Position numbers and translations under genes: made by a program
Notes under the pieces: model-generated
Told to the model about the DNA's origin: nothing
The model's input: the letters and a program-made list of their open reading frames with translations, nothing else
Database searches by the model: none
Shown: in pieces, positions 8,338 through 16,260 of the stretch
Position numbering within the stretch: the first letter of the stretch is position 1
How the letters are laid out: each line of letters opens with the position of its first letter
Origin: Rhodospirillaceae bacterium
Lineage (GTDB): Bacteria > Pseudomonadota > Alphaproteobacteria > GCA-2731375
Length of the DNA stretch: 64,000 nt
Reading direction: 5' to 3'
Assembly: GCA_018701215.1 (NCBI GenBank)
Contig: JABIWH010000060.1
Span: forward strand, 1 to 64,000

Positions 8338-10812
8338 ATGAGGACACCGGACCGCATCAACTACCTCCACGCCCTGGCGCGGTTGGTGCTGTTTTGGGAG
8401 ACCATGTGGCGGGCTCTTCTGCCGTTGATTTGCGTTGTCGGCCTGTTTGGGGCCCTGGCGCTGCTGCAGCTGCCGGCCCTGCTGCCGGCCTGGGGGCATG
8501 CGGTATTGCTGGCCATCTTCGCCTTACTTTTGATCGCCGCCATCTGGCTCGGCTATAAGGCCTGGCGTGTTCCCGAAGAGAGCGCCGCTCTGCGCCGTCT
8601 GGAGCGCGATAGCGGCCTGCTCCATCGCCCCCTGGGAAGCCTGCGGGATCAACTGGCCAACAGCCACGATGCCGGCGCCTTTGCTTTGTGGCGGGCGCAT
8701 CAAAGCCGCCTGCAAAGCCAACTGCGAAGCCTGCGCATCGGTCTGCCCCGTCCCGGCCTGCCAAAGGGCGACCCCTGGGGCCTGCGGGCGGTGGTGTTCC
8801 TACTTCTCGCCATGGGCTTGTTTATTGGCGGGGCCGAGGCGCCGCAGCGTTTGCGGGCGGCGTTGCTGCCGGATTTCAGCGCCGACAGTGGCGCGGCGGC
8901 GGAGTTGGAAGCCTGGCTTACCCCGCCCGACTATACCGGTCTACCGCCGGTTAAGCTGGATCCGAAAAGCATTAAGACATTGCAGGTGGCCCAGGGCAGC
9001 ACCTTGATGGCCCGGGTTTTTGGCGGTGGCGCGACGCCACGGCTGTCGATTGATGGCGCGGTCACGCCGTTCCTGAAAATCGATGCGCAAAATTTCGAGT
9101 TAAACCAGACCATCGAGGCCGGCCAGCGCCTGAGCATCGCCTCGGCCGAGCACCCGCTGGCGGACTGGCCCCTTACCGTCATTTTCGACCAGCCGCCAAC
9201 CGTTCGCGCCGACGAGGACCCGAAAGTGACCCCGCGCCAAGCGTTGCGCCTGTCCTATCAGGCCGCCGATGATTACGGCCTGGCCGCCGTGTGGGCGGAG
9301 TTGCGCCTTGCCGATGCGGTTTCGGATGCAGCTTCGGATGCGGTTTCAGATGGGGGGGGCGAGGCGCATCGGCTGGAATTGACGGTCTCTCCGCCTGGTG
9401 CCCGGGAAGCCAGGGAAAGCGGCTACTTTGATTTGACGCCACATCCCTGGGCCGGCCTAAAAGTCGATTTGCATTACTTGGCCAGGGACGAAAAGGGCCA
9501 GATCGGGCGCTCCGAAGCGACCAGCCTGCAATTGCCCGAGCGCCAATTCAGCCATCCCGTCGCGCGGGCGATCATCGAACAACGGCGGGATTTGAGCCGC
9601 CTGCCCAAGCGGCGGTTTCTTGTTGCCGTGGCGCTGTTCGCCATTTCATCGGGTCCGGAAACCTATGGTCATGATCAGGTCGCCTATCTGGCCCTGTGGT
9701 CGGCGGCCCGGCGTCTGCAGTTAAGCCATGATGAAGCATCGCGGGAGGTGGTGGAGCTGTTGTGGCAGGTTGCCCTGCGGATCGAGGATGGCGGCATGTC
9801 ACTGGCCGAGCGGGATCTGCGCGCCGCCCAGGATGCTCTGATGGCGGCTTTGGCGGCGGATGCCGATCAAGCGGAGATCGAGCGCCTGATGGACCAGTTG
9901 CAAAAGGCCATGGAAAAATATCTCCAGGCCTTGGCGGAGCAGGCCCGGCAAAATGATCAGGCCCAAGGCCCGCAGCCCCCCGATCCCAACGCCCGCAATA
10001 TCGATGCGGCGGATTTGCAAAAGATGATGGACCGTATCAGGGAGTTAAGCCGACTGGGCGCCACCGATGCGGCCCGCGATTTGCTCCGCCAGTTGCAGGA
10101 GATGTTGGAGAACCTGGAAGGCCAGCGCGCCGCCCAGCAACAAGGCAACCGGCCTGGCGAGCAGGCCATGCGCCGGTTGGGCGAGCTGTTGCAGAAGCAG
10201 CAGGATCTGATGGACAAGACCTATCAACAAACCCCCCGCCGCCGCCGCATGCCCTGGGAGAAGCGGGAAGGCGAGGCGAAAGGTGATGGCCAAGGCGGTC
10301 CGCAAGGCCAGGGCCGAAACGGCGCCATGACGTCCGGCAAGCGCAAGGCCATGGGCCGTCTGTCCGGCAAGCAGGGCAACCTGCGTCAACAGTTGGGCGA
10401 CGTCATGCGCCGGCTGGGCGAGGGCATGGGCAAGATCCCCGATGCCATGAGCGATGTTGATCGGGCCATGCGCGAGGCACAGCGGGCCCTGCGTTCGGGC
10501 CGGGGCGGCCAGGCGCTGTCGTCCCAGCGGCAAGCGATTGACGGCCTGGCCAACAGTTTTCGCGAGCTGGCGGAAGAGATGATGAAAAACGCCGACAAGG
10601 ACGGCCAGGGGCAAATGGGCGGCAACCAGGAAGATCCCGCGGGCCGGCCCTTCCAGGGCGGCGGCATGGATACCTCGCGGGTCATGGTGCCCAACGATTC
10701 GGAGCTGGCCCGGGCCCGGCATATCCTGGACGAGCTACGCCGCCGCGCCGGCGAGCGCGCCCGCGCCCGCCTGGAACGGGACTATATCGACCGCCTGTTG
10801 GAGCGCTTCTAG
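8338..10812 (+). CDS. DUF4175 / TIGR02302 membrane protein
   Basis: An 824-aa protein of the alphaproteobacterial TIGR02302 (DUF4175) family. Two adjacent transmembrane helices lie at about residues 20-78 and a third at about 140-165; the long remainder contains a beta-rich region (about 185-420), then a helical, Gln/Gly/Met-rich region (about 480-800) with many repeated heptads and a basic patch PRRRRMPWE. Function is unknown. The gene normally follows lysA in this class, as here with a four-base gap. A tandem 12-base repeat and an eight-G run occur near 9313-9359. The end is followed by a palindromic repeat that may act as a transcription end. Confidence 0.88.
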   Translation: MRTPDRINYLHALARLVLFWETMWRALLPLICVVGLFGALALLQLPALLPAWGHAVLLAIFALLLIAAIWLGYKAWRVPEESAALRRLERDSGLLHRPLGSLRDQLANSHDAGAFALWRAHQSRLQSQLRSLRIGLPRPGLPKGDPWGLRAVVFLLLAMGLFIGGAEAPQRLRAALLPDFSADSGAAAELEAWLTPPDYTGLPPVKLDPKSIKTLQVAQGSTLMARVFGGGATPRLSIDGAVTPFLKIDAQNFELNQTIEAGQRLSIASAEHPLADWPLTVIFDQPPTVRADEDPKVTPRQALRLSYQAADDYGLAAVWAELRLADAVSDAASDAVSDGGGEAHRLELTVSPPGAREARESGYFDLTPHPWAGLKVDLHYLARDEKGQIGRSEATSLQLPERQFSHPVARAIIEQRRDLSRLPKRRFLVAVALFAISSGPETYGHDQVAYLALWSAARRLQLSHDEASREVVELLWQVALRIEDGGMSLAERDLRAAQDALMAALAADADQAEIERLMDQLQKAMEKYLQALAEQARQNDQAQGPQPPDPNARNIDAADLQKMMDRIRELSRLGATDAARDLLRQLQEMLENLEGQRAAQQQGNRPGEQAMRRLGELLQKQQDLMDKTYQQTPRRRRMPWEKREGEAKGDGQGGPQGQGRNGAMTSGKRKAMGRLSGKQGNLRQQLGDVMRRLGEGMGKIPDAMSDVDRAMREAQRALRSGRGGQALSSQRQAIDGLANSFRELAEEMMKNADKDGQGQMGGNQEDPAGRPFQGGGMDTSRVMVPNDSELARARHILDELRRRAGERARARLERDYIDRLLERF
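9313..9348 (+). repeat. Three-copy 12-base tandem repeat inside the DUF4175 gene
   Basis: Three copies of a 12-base unit (GATGCGGTTTCG, with two changes in copy two and one in copy three) encode DAVS-DAAS-DAVS. It is closely followed by a run of eight G at 9352-9359. In-frame unit changes would vary protein length by four residues; a slip in the G-run would shift the frame. Confidence 0.85.
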
Positions 10813-10850
10813 AGCCGTCCTGGTTCATGTGCTAACGTTTGGCCCGAACT

Positions 10851-10913
10851 AGAGCAATTGGTTCAATTGCTCTTTGTCTTATGCGTCCAAGCATTTCCTA
10901 TTCGGAAATGCTC
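10851..10913. repeat. Composite palindromic repeat, copy A
   Basis: Two hairpins in tandem. The first has perfect ten-base arms AGAGCAATTG (10851-10860) and CAATTGCTCT (10864-10873) with a GTT loop. The second has arms AGCATTTCC (10890-10898) and GGAAATGCT (10904-10912). It lies between the DUF4175 gene and the hydrolase gene. The core TTCAATTGCTC recurs at 30991-31000. It may end transcription of the argH-lysA operon, but the T-run is weak. Confidence 0.8.
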
Positions 10914-10935
10914 TGGGCAACAAGTGTCGGGCACC

Positions 10936-11751
10936 ATGAAAACTCTACGCGTCAATGATTACGATATGTCCTATCTCGAGATCGGCCAAGGTATGCCGCT
11001 GGTCTGCGTGCATGGCTCGCTTAATGACTTCCGGGCCTGGGCCGCGGTGCTGAAACCACTGTCGGCGAGCCGGCGGCTGATCATCCCCAGCCTGCGGCAT
11101 TACTTCCCAGAGCATTGGGACGGCAAGGACGGCCAGTTCAATATGGCGCAGCACGTAGATGACATGATCGCATTTATCAAGGGATTGGCCCTTGGCCCGG
11201 TTGATTTGATTGGTCATTCCCGGGGTGGCCATCTTGCGTTCCGTTTGGCATTGAAGCGGCCGGAGCTGCTGCGCAAACTGGTGCTGGCGGAACCGGGCGG
11301 CGTGCTCGAAGAAGCGCTGCTGCCCGATGGCGCCAGTGCTGGGGCGCCCGCCGCGGGCTCGCGTGCCCATGTGGCCCAGGCATCGGAAAAGATCGCGGCC
11401 GGCGACCTGGACGGCGGTCTGCGGGCTTTCATCGACGGCATTAACGGGCCGGGTACATGGGATAGCCTGCCGGCCTCGGAGCGGCAGATGCGCGAGGACA
11501 ACGCCTACACCTTGTTGGCCCAGGTGAACGAAGGCCGCGAACCGTTTGCCAAGGCGGAAGCGGAGGCGATTTCGCTGTCGACCCTGTTCGTCGGCGGCGC
11601 CGATACGCCCGGCATGTTGCCCGTGGTCCTGCTGGCCCTGGCCGCACATGTCCCGCATGCAAGGACGGTGATAATTCCCGACGCCGGGCACAGTATGTTC
11701 CGTCAGCAGCCAAAGGCGTTCTGCGAGGCCGTATTGCCATTCTTGGAATAG
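10936..11751 (+). CDS. Alpha/beta hydrolase
   Basis: A 271-aa alpha/beta-fold hydrolase starting MKTLRVNDYDMSYLE. The oxyanion region is VCVHGSLNDFRAW, the nucleophile elbow is GHSRGGHLA (serine intact), the acid is probably in VGGADTPG and the catalytic histidine in DAGHSMFRQ, so the triad looks complete. The fold covers esterases, lactonases and C-C bond hydrolases; no subgroup can be fixed. The start at 10936 was preferred over 10858 because the upstream codons run through the palindromic repeat. It is a single gene, convergent with the PAS-like gene at 11819. Confidence 0.85.
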   Translation: MKTLRVNDYDMSYLEIGQGMPLVCVHGSLNDFRAWAAVLKPLSASRRLIIPSLRHYFPEHWDGKDGQFNMAQHVDDMIAFIKGLALGPVDLIGHSRGGHLAFRLALKRPELLRKLVLAEPGGVLEEALLPDGASAGAPAAGSRAHVAQASEKIAAGDLDGGLRAFIDGINGPGTWDSLPASERQMREDNAYTLLAQVNEGREPFAKAEAEAISLSTLFVGGADTPGMLPVVLLALAAHVPHARTVIIPDAGHSMFRQQPKAFCEAVLPFLE

Positions 11752-11818
11752 CCGTGTGATGCACAGATGATAGACCCCGCCGCATTTCGGCGCGATTCCC
11801 GCCGTTTGCCATTTGTTT

Positions 11819-12328
11819 TCAGGGCTCGATAATTCTTCCGGCGAATAGGATTTTGTCATTATTTTTGCCATCCGATGATAGCGGTAGCAAAATTTCAGTA
11901 TAGAGTTTCCCCGGACCCCATGCCTCGCGATAGGGTTCGGATGTTACACCCATGAAACCTTCATCAAGAATGAAGCGGGCGAATTTAATATGGTTCAAGG
12001 ATACGCCGGTCGGGTCTGATCTGTCCGGCAGGTTTTCCGGAGACAGGCGCTGGCCTGTAAGTTCATGTCCGGTAACCTCGACGACCTCGGTGCCCCACAA
12101 TCGGACGTCAAAGTTAAGTGGTTGTCCGTCAACCGCATCGTAGACCGAGATCCAGCCCCACCAATCCCTGAAGTCCAGAAACTCGAAATCGGACCAGCTT
12201 GGCGGCGGTGATTTCGACTTTGATCGCCAAAGCCGGACAAGCGAGGTAAATCCGCTGAAGGTTTCTTCCGCCTCGGCAGGTGAGAAATAGTCGTAGTGCC
12301 AGTCCCCGTCAGTTTTCCATGTGGTCAA
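11819..12328 (-). CDS. PAS_5-like protein (divergent)
   Basis: A 169-aa protein resembling the PAS_5 group: a W-R-S-K motif, FEFLDFRDWWGWISVYD, then a strand with DVRLWGTEVVEVTG and GQRLSPENL. This is the same order of elements as in the protein at 3351, though with low identity. The start is uncertain: a TTG at 12328 sits four bases after a perfect GGAGGT, which I prefer over the TTG at 12340 that lies within that site. There is no ATG near the N terminus. No output domain or catalytic motif is seen; ligand and role unknown. Confidence 0.65.
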   Translation of the reverse strand: MTTWKTDGDWHYDYFSPAEAEETFSGFTSLVRLWRSKSKSPPPSWSDFEFLDFRDWWGWISVYDAVDGQPLNFDVRLWGTEVVEVTGHELTGQRLSPENLPDRSDPTGVSLNHIKFARFILDEGFMGVTSEPYREAWGPGKLYTEILLPLSSDGKNNDKILFAGRIIEP

Positions 12329-12464
12329 CGAGACCTCCAATCACGGATTTCGGATTGCTATTTCATAGCCGTCCGCACCGTGCTGGACCTTGGCATCATT
12401 CGGTCTGAAGTTCCAGATATGTTGGTGCCCGTGCATCCATTGAACAGGTGAGTTTTCCCGATGC

Positions 12465-12911
12465 CTACCCTTGGCTCAGATCCTGCCGCATTTCGGTACC
12501 GATAACCTTGAAGCCGTACTTGGCGTAGAACGGCCGGTTGTGCTCCGTTGTCTCCAACAAATATAAACCCATTTCGGCGCAGCCCCGCGCCCTGGCATTG
12601 TCAACGATGCGTTGCACCAACAAGCCGCCGATATTCTTGCCCCGTGCCGCGGGCGTCACGACCAATTCCTCCAGCTGACAGTATTCACCGCCATAGCGCA
12701 TGGCCAGATTGTAACTCACCGCCGCCATGCCCAAGACCACCGCGTCCTCGACGGCCAGCACGATTTCTCCCCGTTCCTTTGTCACCAGCTGTTGAAAAGG
12801 GCCCGCTACCGGCAGGGCGGGTCTTGAACCGGTCGCGGATTTCAGCTCGGACAGTAATTCGATGCAGCGCGCCTGGTCTTCGGTAACGGCGTTACGAAGT
12901 TCGATAGCCAT
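12465..12911 (-). CDS. GNAT-family N-acetyltransferase
   Basis: A 148-aa acetyltransferase starting MAIELRNAVTEDQ at 12911, with GGAG upstream. The acetyl-CoA loop is visible as VVTPAARGKNIGGLLVQRIVDNAR (a variant of Q/R-x-x-G-x-G/A), and the C-terminal strand pattern PFYAKYGFKVIGTEM is typical (new-friend-like YxxxGF motif). Substrate unknown; GNAT enzymes acetylate amines of small molecules or protein N termini. It lies just downstream of the terminator of the peptide-binding protein gene, so it is likely a separate transcription unit. A longer start at 13064 overlaps the terminator and was rejected. Confidence 0.82.
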   Translation of the reverse strand: MAIELRNAVTEDQARCIELLSELKSATGSRPALPVAGPFQQLVTKERGEIVLAVEDAVVLGMAAVSYNLAMRYGGEYCQLEELVVTPAARGKNIGGLLVQRIVDNARARGCAEMGLYLLETTEHNRPFYAKYGFKVIGTEMRQDLSQG

Positions 12912-12944
12912 GGCTATTTTCTCCATACTTGATCTTGACCCGCG

Positions 12945-12986
12945 AAAAAAAGGCGGCGGGCCCAGAATGGCTGGGCGCCGCCGCCT
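12945..12986 (-). terminator. Strong rho-independent terminator after the peptide-binding protein gene
   Basis: On the minus strand a long GC-rich stem forms from 12986 down to 12951 (AGGCGGCGG and GCCCAG pairing with CTGGGC and CCGCCGCCT, loop CCATT) followed by seven T (12951-12945). It sits 24 bases after the stop of the gene at 13010. Confidence 0.9.
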
Positions 12987-13009
12987 GTTAACGTTTGCTT
13001 GGTGCTGGA

Positions 13010-14497
13010 TTATTTCCAGTACACCGCGCGCATGTCGTTGACGAACATCGGTGAAGAGGTCCACACGCCCATCAGGCTCTTTTTCCGCACCGTGGTTTTG
13101 GCCAGCTGGAACAGGTAGCCGTTGACCGCATCCGCGGCCAACTTCTTTTGCGCCTGCTTCAGATACTTCGAGCGCATGGCGGGATCACGGGCACCGTCGG
13201 CCTTGGCCATGATGTCCTGGAAATCCTTGTTGTCATACTGGAAGTAATAGCCGGGCCGGGCATAGATGCCGATGTCCATGGGCTCCACATGGGAGACAAT
13301 GGACAGGTCGTAGGTCTTTTGCTTGTAGACCTGTTTCAGCCAGACCGGCCATTCCACGTTCTCGATGGTGATCTTGAAGCCGGCCTTGTTCAATTGTTGG
13401 GCCACGATCTGTCCGCCATCGCGGGCATAACCCGTGGGCGGCAGTTTCAAGGATAATGCCAGACCATCGCCATAGCCCGCCTCGGCCAACAGCGCCTTGG
13501 ATTTGGCCCGGTCCAGGGGATAGGTGCCGGTCAAATCCAGATAGTCGGGATTATGCGGCGCGAAATGGCTGCCGATGGGCGTGCCGGCACCAAACATCGC
13601 GCCCTCGATGATTTCCTTACGGTCGAGGGCGTGGGCGATGGCCTGACGCACTTTCAGCTTGGACAATGCCGGATGCTTGTTGTTGGTGGACAAAATGGTT
13701 TCACCTTCCGTGGTGCCGAAGGTCACGGAAATATCCGGATTGGCCTTCAGGGGCCCCAAGCTCTCCGCCGCGCGCGAGAAGGGAATCAAATCCAGATCAC
13801 CGGACATCATGGCGGCGATCTGCGCCGCCTGGTCATTGATGAAACGGAATTTGACCTTGGCCAACTTGACCGAGCCGGCATCCCGATGGTCCGCATTCTT
13901 TTCCATCAAGACGCTGTCGCCCTTGACCCAGCGGACGAATTTGAAAGGTCCGGTACCCACGGGCTTGGTGGCATTGGCGGCGGCGGATTCTTCACCGACG
14001 ATCACGGCGGTGGCTTCGCCCATCCAGAACAGGAACATCGGCCGGGGTTTTTTCAGGGTGATGCGCACGGTATTGGCGTCCGGCGTTTCGATCTTGGCCA
14101 TGTTCACGAAGCGCTTTTTGCGCTTGATCTTGCTGCCTTCCGCCGCGTTGGCCTCGAAGGTGTACTTCACATCAGCCGAGGTAAAATCCGTGCCGTCGTG
14201 AAACTTCACGCCCTGGACCAGGTTGAAAGTATAAACCAGACCGTCATCGGAGATGGCCCAGCTTTTCGCCAGCATGGGGCTGACCGTGGCGTCCTGGTTA
14301 ATGCGGGTCAGGTTTTCATAGATGTTGTACAGCGCGATTTGACCGATCGCGGCAGAGGCATTGGCGCGGGGGTCCAGCCCTGGCGGCTCCAACGTCATGG
14401 CGATGTTGACGGAATTCTTGGCCGCCTGGGCGCCGAACGGCAAGGCCGCGACGGCTGCTACTGCCAGGGCATAAGAAAATTTTCTAGCTATGGACAT
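13010..14497 (-). CDS. Peptide/nickel-type ABC transporter substrate-binding protein (SBP family 5)
   Basis: A 495-aa periplasmic binding protein. The signal peptide (residues 1-25) ends in FGAQAA. The family-5 pattern is clear: PPGLDPRANASAAIG, YNIYENLTRIN, SWAISDDGLVYTFNLVQGVKFHDG, and KPVGTGPFKF. Such proteins deliver oligopeptides or related solutes to an ABC permease. No permease or ATPase gene is next to it, so it is an orphan in this window. The P1-type peptidase gene lies upstream on the same strand with a 69-base gap and a strong terminator follows, which suggests a two-gene unit for uptake and cleavage of peptides. Confidence 0.92.
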   Translation of the reverse strand: MSIARKFSYALAVAAVAALPFGAQAAKNSVNIAMTLEPPGLDPRANASAAIGQIALYNIYENLTRINQDATVSPMLAKSWAISDDGLVYTFNLVQGVKFHDGTDFTSADVKYTFEANAAEGSKIKRKKRFVNMAKIETPDANTVRITLKKPRPMFLFWMGEATAVIVGEESAAANATKPVGTGPFKFVRWVKGDSVLMEKNADHRDAGSVKLAKVKFRFINDQAAQIAAMMSGDLDLIPFSRAAESLGPLKANPDISVTFGTTEGETILSTNNKHPALSKLKVRQAIAHALDRKEIIEGAMFGAGTPIGSHFAPHNPDYLDLTGTYPLDRAKSKALLAEAGYGDGLALSLKLPPTGYARDGGQIVAQQLNKAGFKITIENVEWPVWLKQVYKQKTYDLSIVSHVEPMDIGIYARPGYYFQYDNKDFQDIMAKADGARDPAMRSKYLKQAQKKLAADAVNGYLFQLAKTTVRKKSLMGVWTSSPMFVNDMRAVYWK

Positions 14498-14566
14498 TAC
14501 TATGCCTCCCTGTGGAAATGGTTGGTTTCGAAGCGTTTGATACGTTTCTTCAACTATGGAACCTTT

Positions 14567-15628
14567 TTAACCTGTCTTGGCACCGTCGGCAAAGGCCTCT
14601 GGATGGCGTTGTCGGTAGCTGGATGCCGCGCCCAATGGTTCGGCTGCATAGACCGCCCGCCCGACGGCCCGCGCCAGACAATCGGCGGCAATAACGCCGA
14701 TGCGGCCAACGGACATCGCAGGGGACATCGCCGCCGTTGTTGGCAGGGCCATGCGGCTGGTCGACAGGGCGAAAACCGTATCGCCATCAAAAGGCGTATG
14801 CACGGGGCGGATGGCACGGGCCATGCCGTCATGCGCCATGAGAGCCACGCGTTGGGCCTGGGCCTTGTCCAGGGTGGCATTGGTGGCGATCACGGCCAGG
14901 GTGGTGTTGCCGCCGGCCTGGGCGTCGCCGGGTAGATCGTCCAGTATACCGGCGCCGGTGCCGCTGCCGGATTCGGGGCGGGCGCCGGGCGGGCGCTGGC
15001 CGCCCATCTCGTTGTTTTGTTCCAGGTCCCAGGACCACAAGGTGCCGCCGCCGGGCATGACCACTTCGCCCACCGAGTTCGCCACCACCAGAGCCGCGAC
15101 CTGCAGGCCGTTGTCGCCAATGGCCGAGGCGCTGCCCAGGCCGCCCTTTAGACCTCCGGCGGTGGCGCCCATGCCGGCGCCGATGTTGCCTAGGGCAAAA
15201 TCAGGCCCGGCATCATCGCAAGCCATCCGGGCCAAATCGCCATAGCCGGGATAGCGGCCCTTGTTGCCTGCGCCGCACATGCCGAGATCGAAAATAATGG
15301 CGCCGGGTACAATCGGCAGATGCCAGGAGCCAAGGCTGAAACCCCGGTCCCGCTCATGCAGCCAGCCCACGACCGCATCGCTGGCCGCCAGGCCATGTAC
15401 CGATCCGCCCGACAGACAAATGGCGTCTATCCGTTCCACCATGCATGTGGGATCCAGCAATTCCATCTCGCGGGTGCCCGGCGCCCCGCCGCGCACATCG
15501 GCGCTGGCGACCGCGCCGCCGTCTGGCAGGACCACGGTGACGCCCGTCCGGGCTGCTGCATCGGCGGCATTGCCGATGTTTATGCCATCGACATCGGTAA
15601 TCAGGTTTCGGGGACCGGGTTTGATCAT
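14567..15628 (-). CDS. P1/S58-family (DmpA-like) aminopeptidase
   Basis: A 353-aa protein of the P1 (S58) family of self-processing N-terminal nucleophile hydrolases, which includes DmpA and beta-peptidyl aminopeptidases. Visible hallmarks: NLITDVDGINIGN, VRGGAPGTRE, LSGGSVHGLAASDAVVGWL, GNIGAGMGATAGGLKGG, and the putative self-cleavage region AGGNTTLAVIATNA. In this subgroup the nucleophile after cleavage would be a threonine rather than the serine of DmpA; this is inferred from alignment from memory. Probably co-transcribed with the peptide-binding protein downstream. Role: release of N-terminal residues from small peptides or beta-peptides. Confidence 0.85.
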   Translation of the reverse strand: MIKPGPRNLITDVDGINIGNAADAAARTGVTVVLPDGGAVASADVRGGAPGTREMELLDPTCMVERIDAICLSGGSVHGLAASDAVVGWLHERDRGFSLGSWHLPIVPGAIIFDLGMCGAGNKGRYPGYGDLARMACDDAGPDFALGNIGAGMGATAGGLKGGLGSASAIGDNGLQVAALVVANSVGEVVMPGGGTLWSWDLEQNNEMGGQRPPGARPESGSGTGAGILDDLPGDAQAGGNTTLAVIATNATLDKAQAQRVALMAHDGMARAIRPVHTPFDGDTVFALSTSRMALPTTAAMSPAMSVGRIGVIAADCLARAVGRAVYAAEPLGAASSYRQRHPEAFADGAKTG

Positions 15629-15663
15629 GCCCGCAGCAGATCAAAGTTCCCGGAGCGGGTCAA

Positions 15664-15693
15664 TTGACAATTCGTCCGGGTTGCCTATATAAC
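15664..15693 (+). promoter_or_regulatory. Sigma-70-type promoter of the rrf2-flavoprotein operon
   Basis: A perfect TTGACA (15664-15669) is followed, 17 bases later, by ATATAA (15687-15692), overlapping TATAAC with 18-base spacing. It stands 28 bases before the Rrf2 start codon. The -10 element overlaps the operator palindrome. Confidence 0.75.
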
Positions 15694-15717
15694 TACGACT
15701 AATTTAATCGGAGTTAT
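15689..15717. promoter_or_regulatory. 29-base operator palindrome, probable Rrf2-family binding site
   Basis: An odd-centred palindrome with centre at 15703: arms ATAACTACGA (15689-15698) and TCGGAGTTAT (15708-15717); 12 of 14 base pairs are symmetrical. Its core GACTAATTTAATC agrees at 12 of 13 positions with the type-1 IscR core GACTRWWWYAGTC as I recall it, though the outer ATA/TAT lies further out than in IscR sites. It overlaps the -10 region and ends three bases before the rrf2 ATG, the right place for autorepression. Confidence 0.75.
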
Positions 15718-15720
15718 TTG

Positions 15721-16260
15721 ATGAGCCAATATGGCAGCGCCGTTGAATACGCCCTGCATTGCCTGTTGTACCTGGCCCGATCCGGTCAGGGGGTGGCGCG
15801 CAGCACCCGGGATATCGCGGAATTTCAGAAATTGTCCACCGACTATGTCGCTAAACTGTTCACCCGCCTGGAAAAAGCCGGCGTGGTGACCGCCACCGAG
15901 GGTATCCGTGGCGGCTTTCATCTGGCCCGGGCGGCGGTGGATATTTCCGTTCTGGACGTGGTTGACGCGGTGGAGGGGCGCAAGCCGCTGTTCGAATGCC
16001 GCGAGGTACGCGCCAATTGCGTTCTGTTCGATGGCGCGGCACCGGCCTGGTCGGGCCGCGGGGTTTGCGGCATTCATGCGGTGATGTTGACGGCGGATGC
16101 CGCGATGCGAAACAGTTTGGCGCAAAGCAATCTGGCGGCGCTGGCGGCTCATGTTACCGAGGTGGTGCCGAAGACGCATCAAAAAGCGACCCAGGACTGG
16201 TTCGAACAACGGGCCCGTGGCAGAGGCAAGAGCAAGAAAAGGAGTGCGAAGAATGCCTGA
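15721..16260 (+). CDS. Rrf2-family transcriptional regulator with three cysteines
   Basis: A 179-aa Rrf2 regulator: winged helix at about residues 1-70 (YALHCLLYLAR, then LSTDYVAKLFTRLEKAGVV and GIRGGFHLAR) and a cysteine segment with C93, C100 and C116. Spacing (six, then fifteen residues) differs from IscR and NsrR but is compatible with an Fe-S cluster sensing iron, redox state or nitric oxide. The C terminus is very basic (RGRGKSKKRSAKNA). The ATG at 15721 is preferred over the TTG before it. Its end overlaps the flavoprotein gene by eight bases, so the pair is coupled and the flavoprotein is the likely target. Confidence 0.9.
   Translation: MSQYGSAVEYALHCLLYLARSGQGVARSTRDIAEFQKLSTDYVAKLFTRLEKAGVVTATEGIRGGFHLARAAVDISVLDVVDAVEGRKPLFECREVRANCVLFDGAAPAWSGRGVCGIHAVMLTADAAMRNSLAQSNLAALAAHVTEVVPKTHQKATQDWFEQRARGRGKSKKRSAKNA

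Noticed and set aside
5976..8360. A 794-aa open frame antisense to argH and lysA
   Set aside because: GC-rich shadow with no domain, opposite two certain genes; residue mix is not protein-like.
13553..14935. A 460-aa plus-strand frame across the peptide-binding protein gene
   Set aside because: Antisense to a family-5 binding protein with a clear signal peptide; no recognisable domain.
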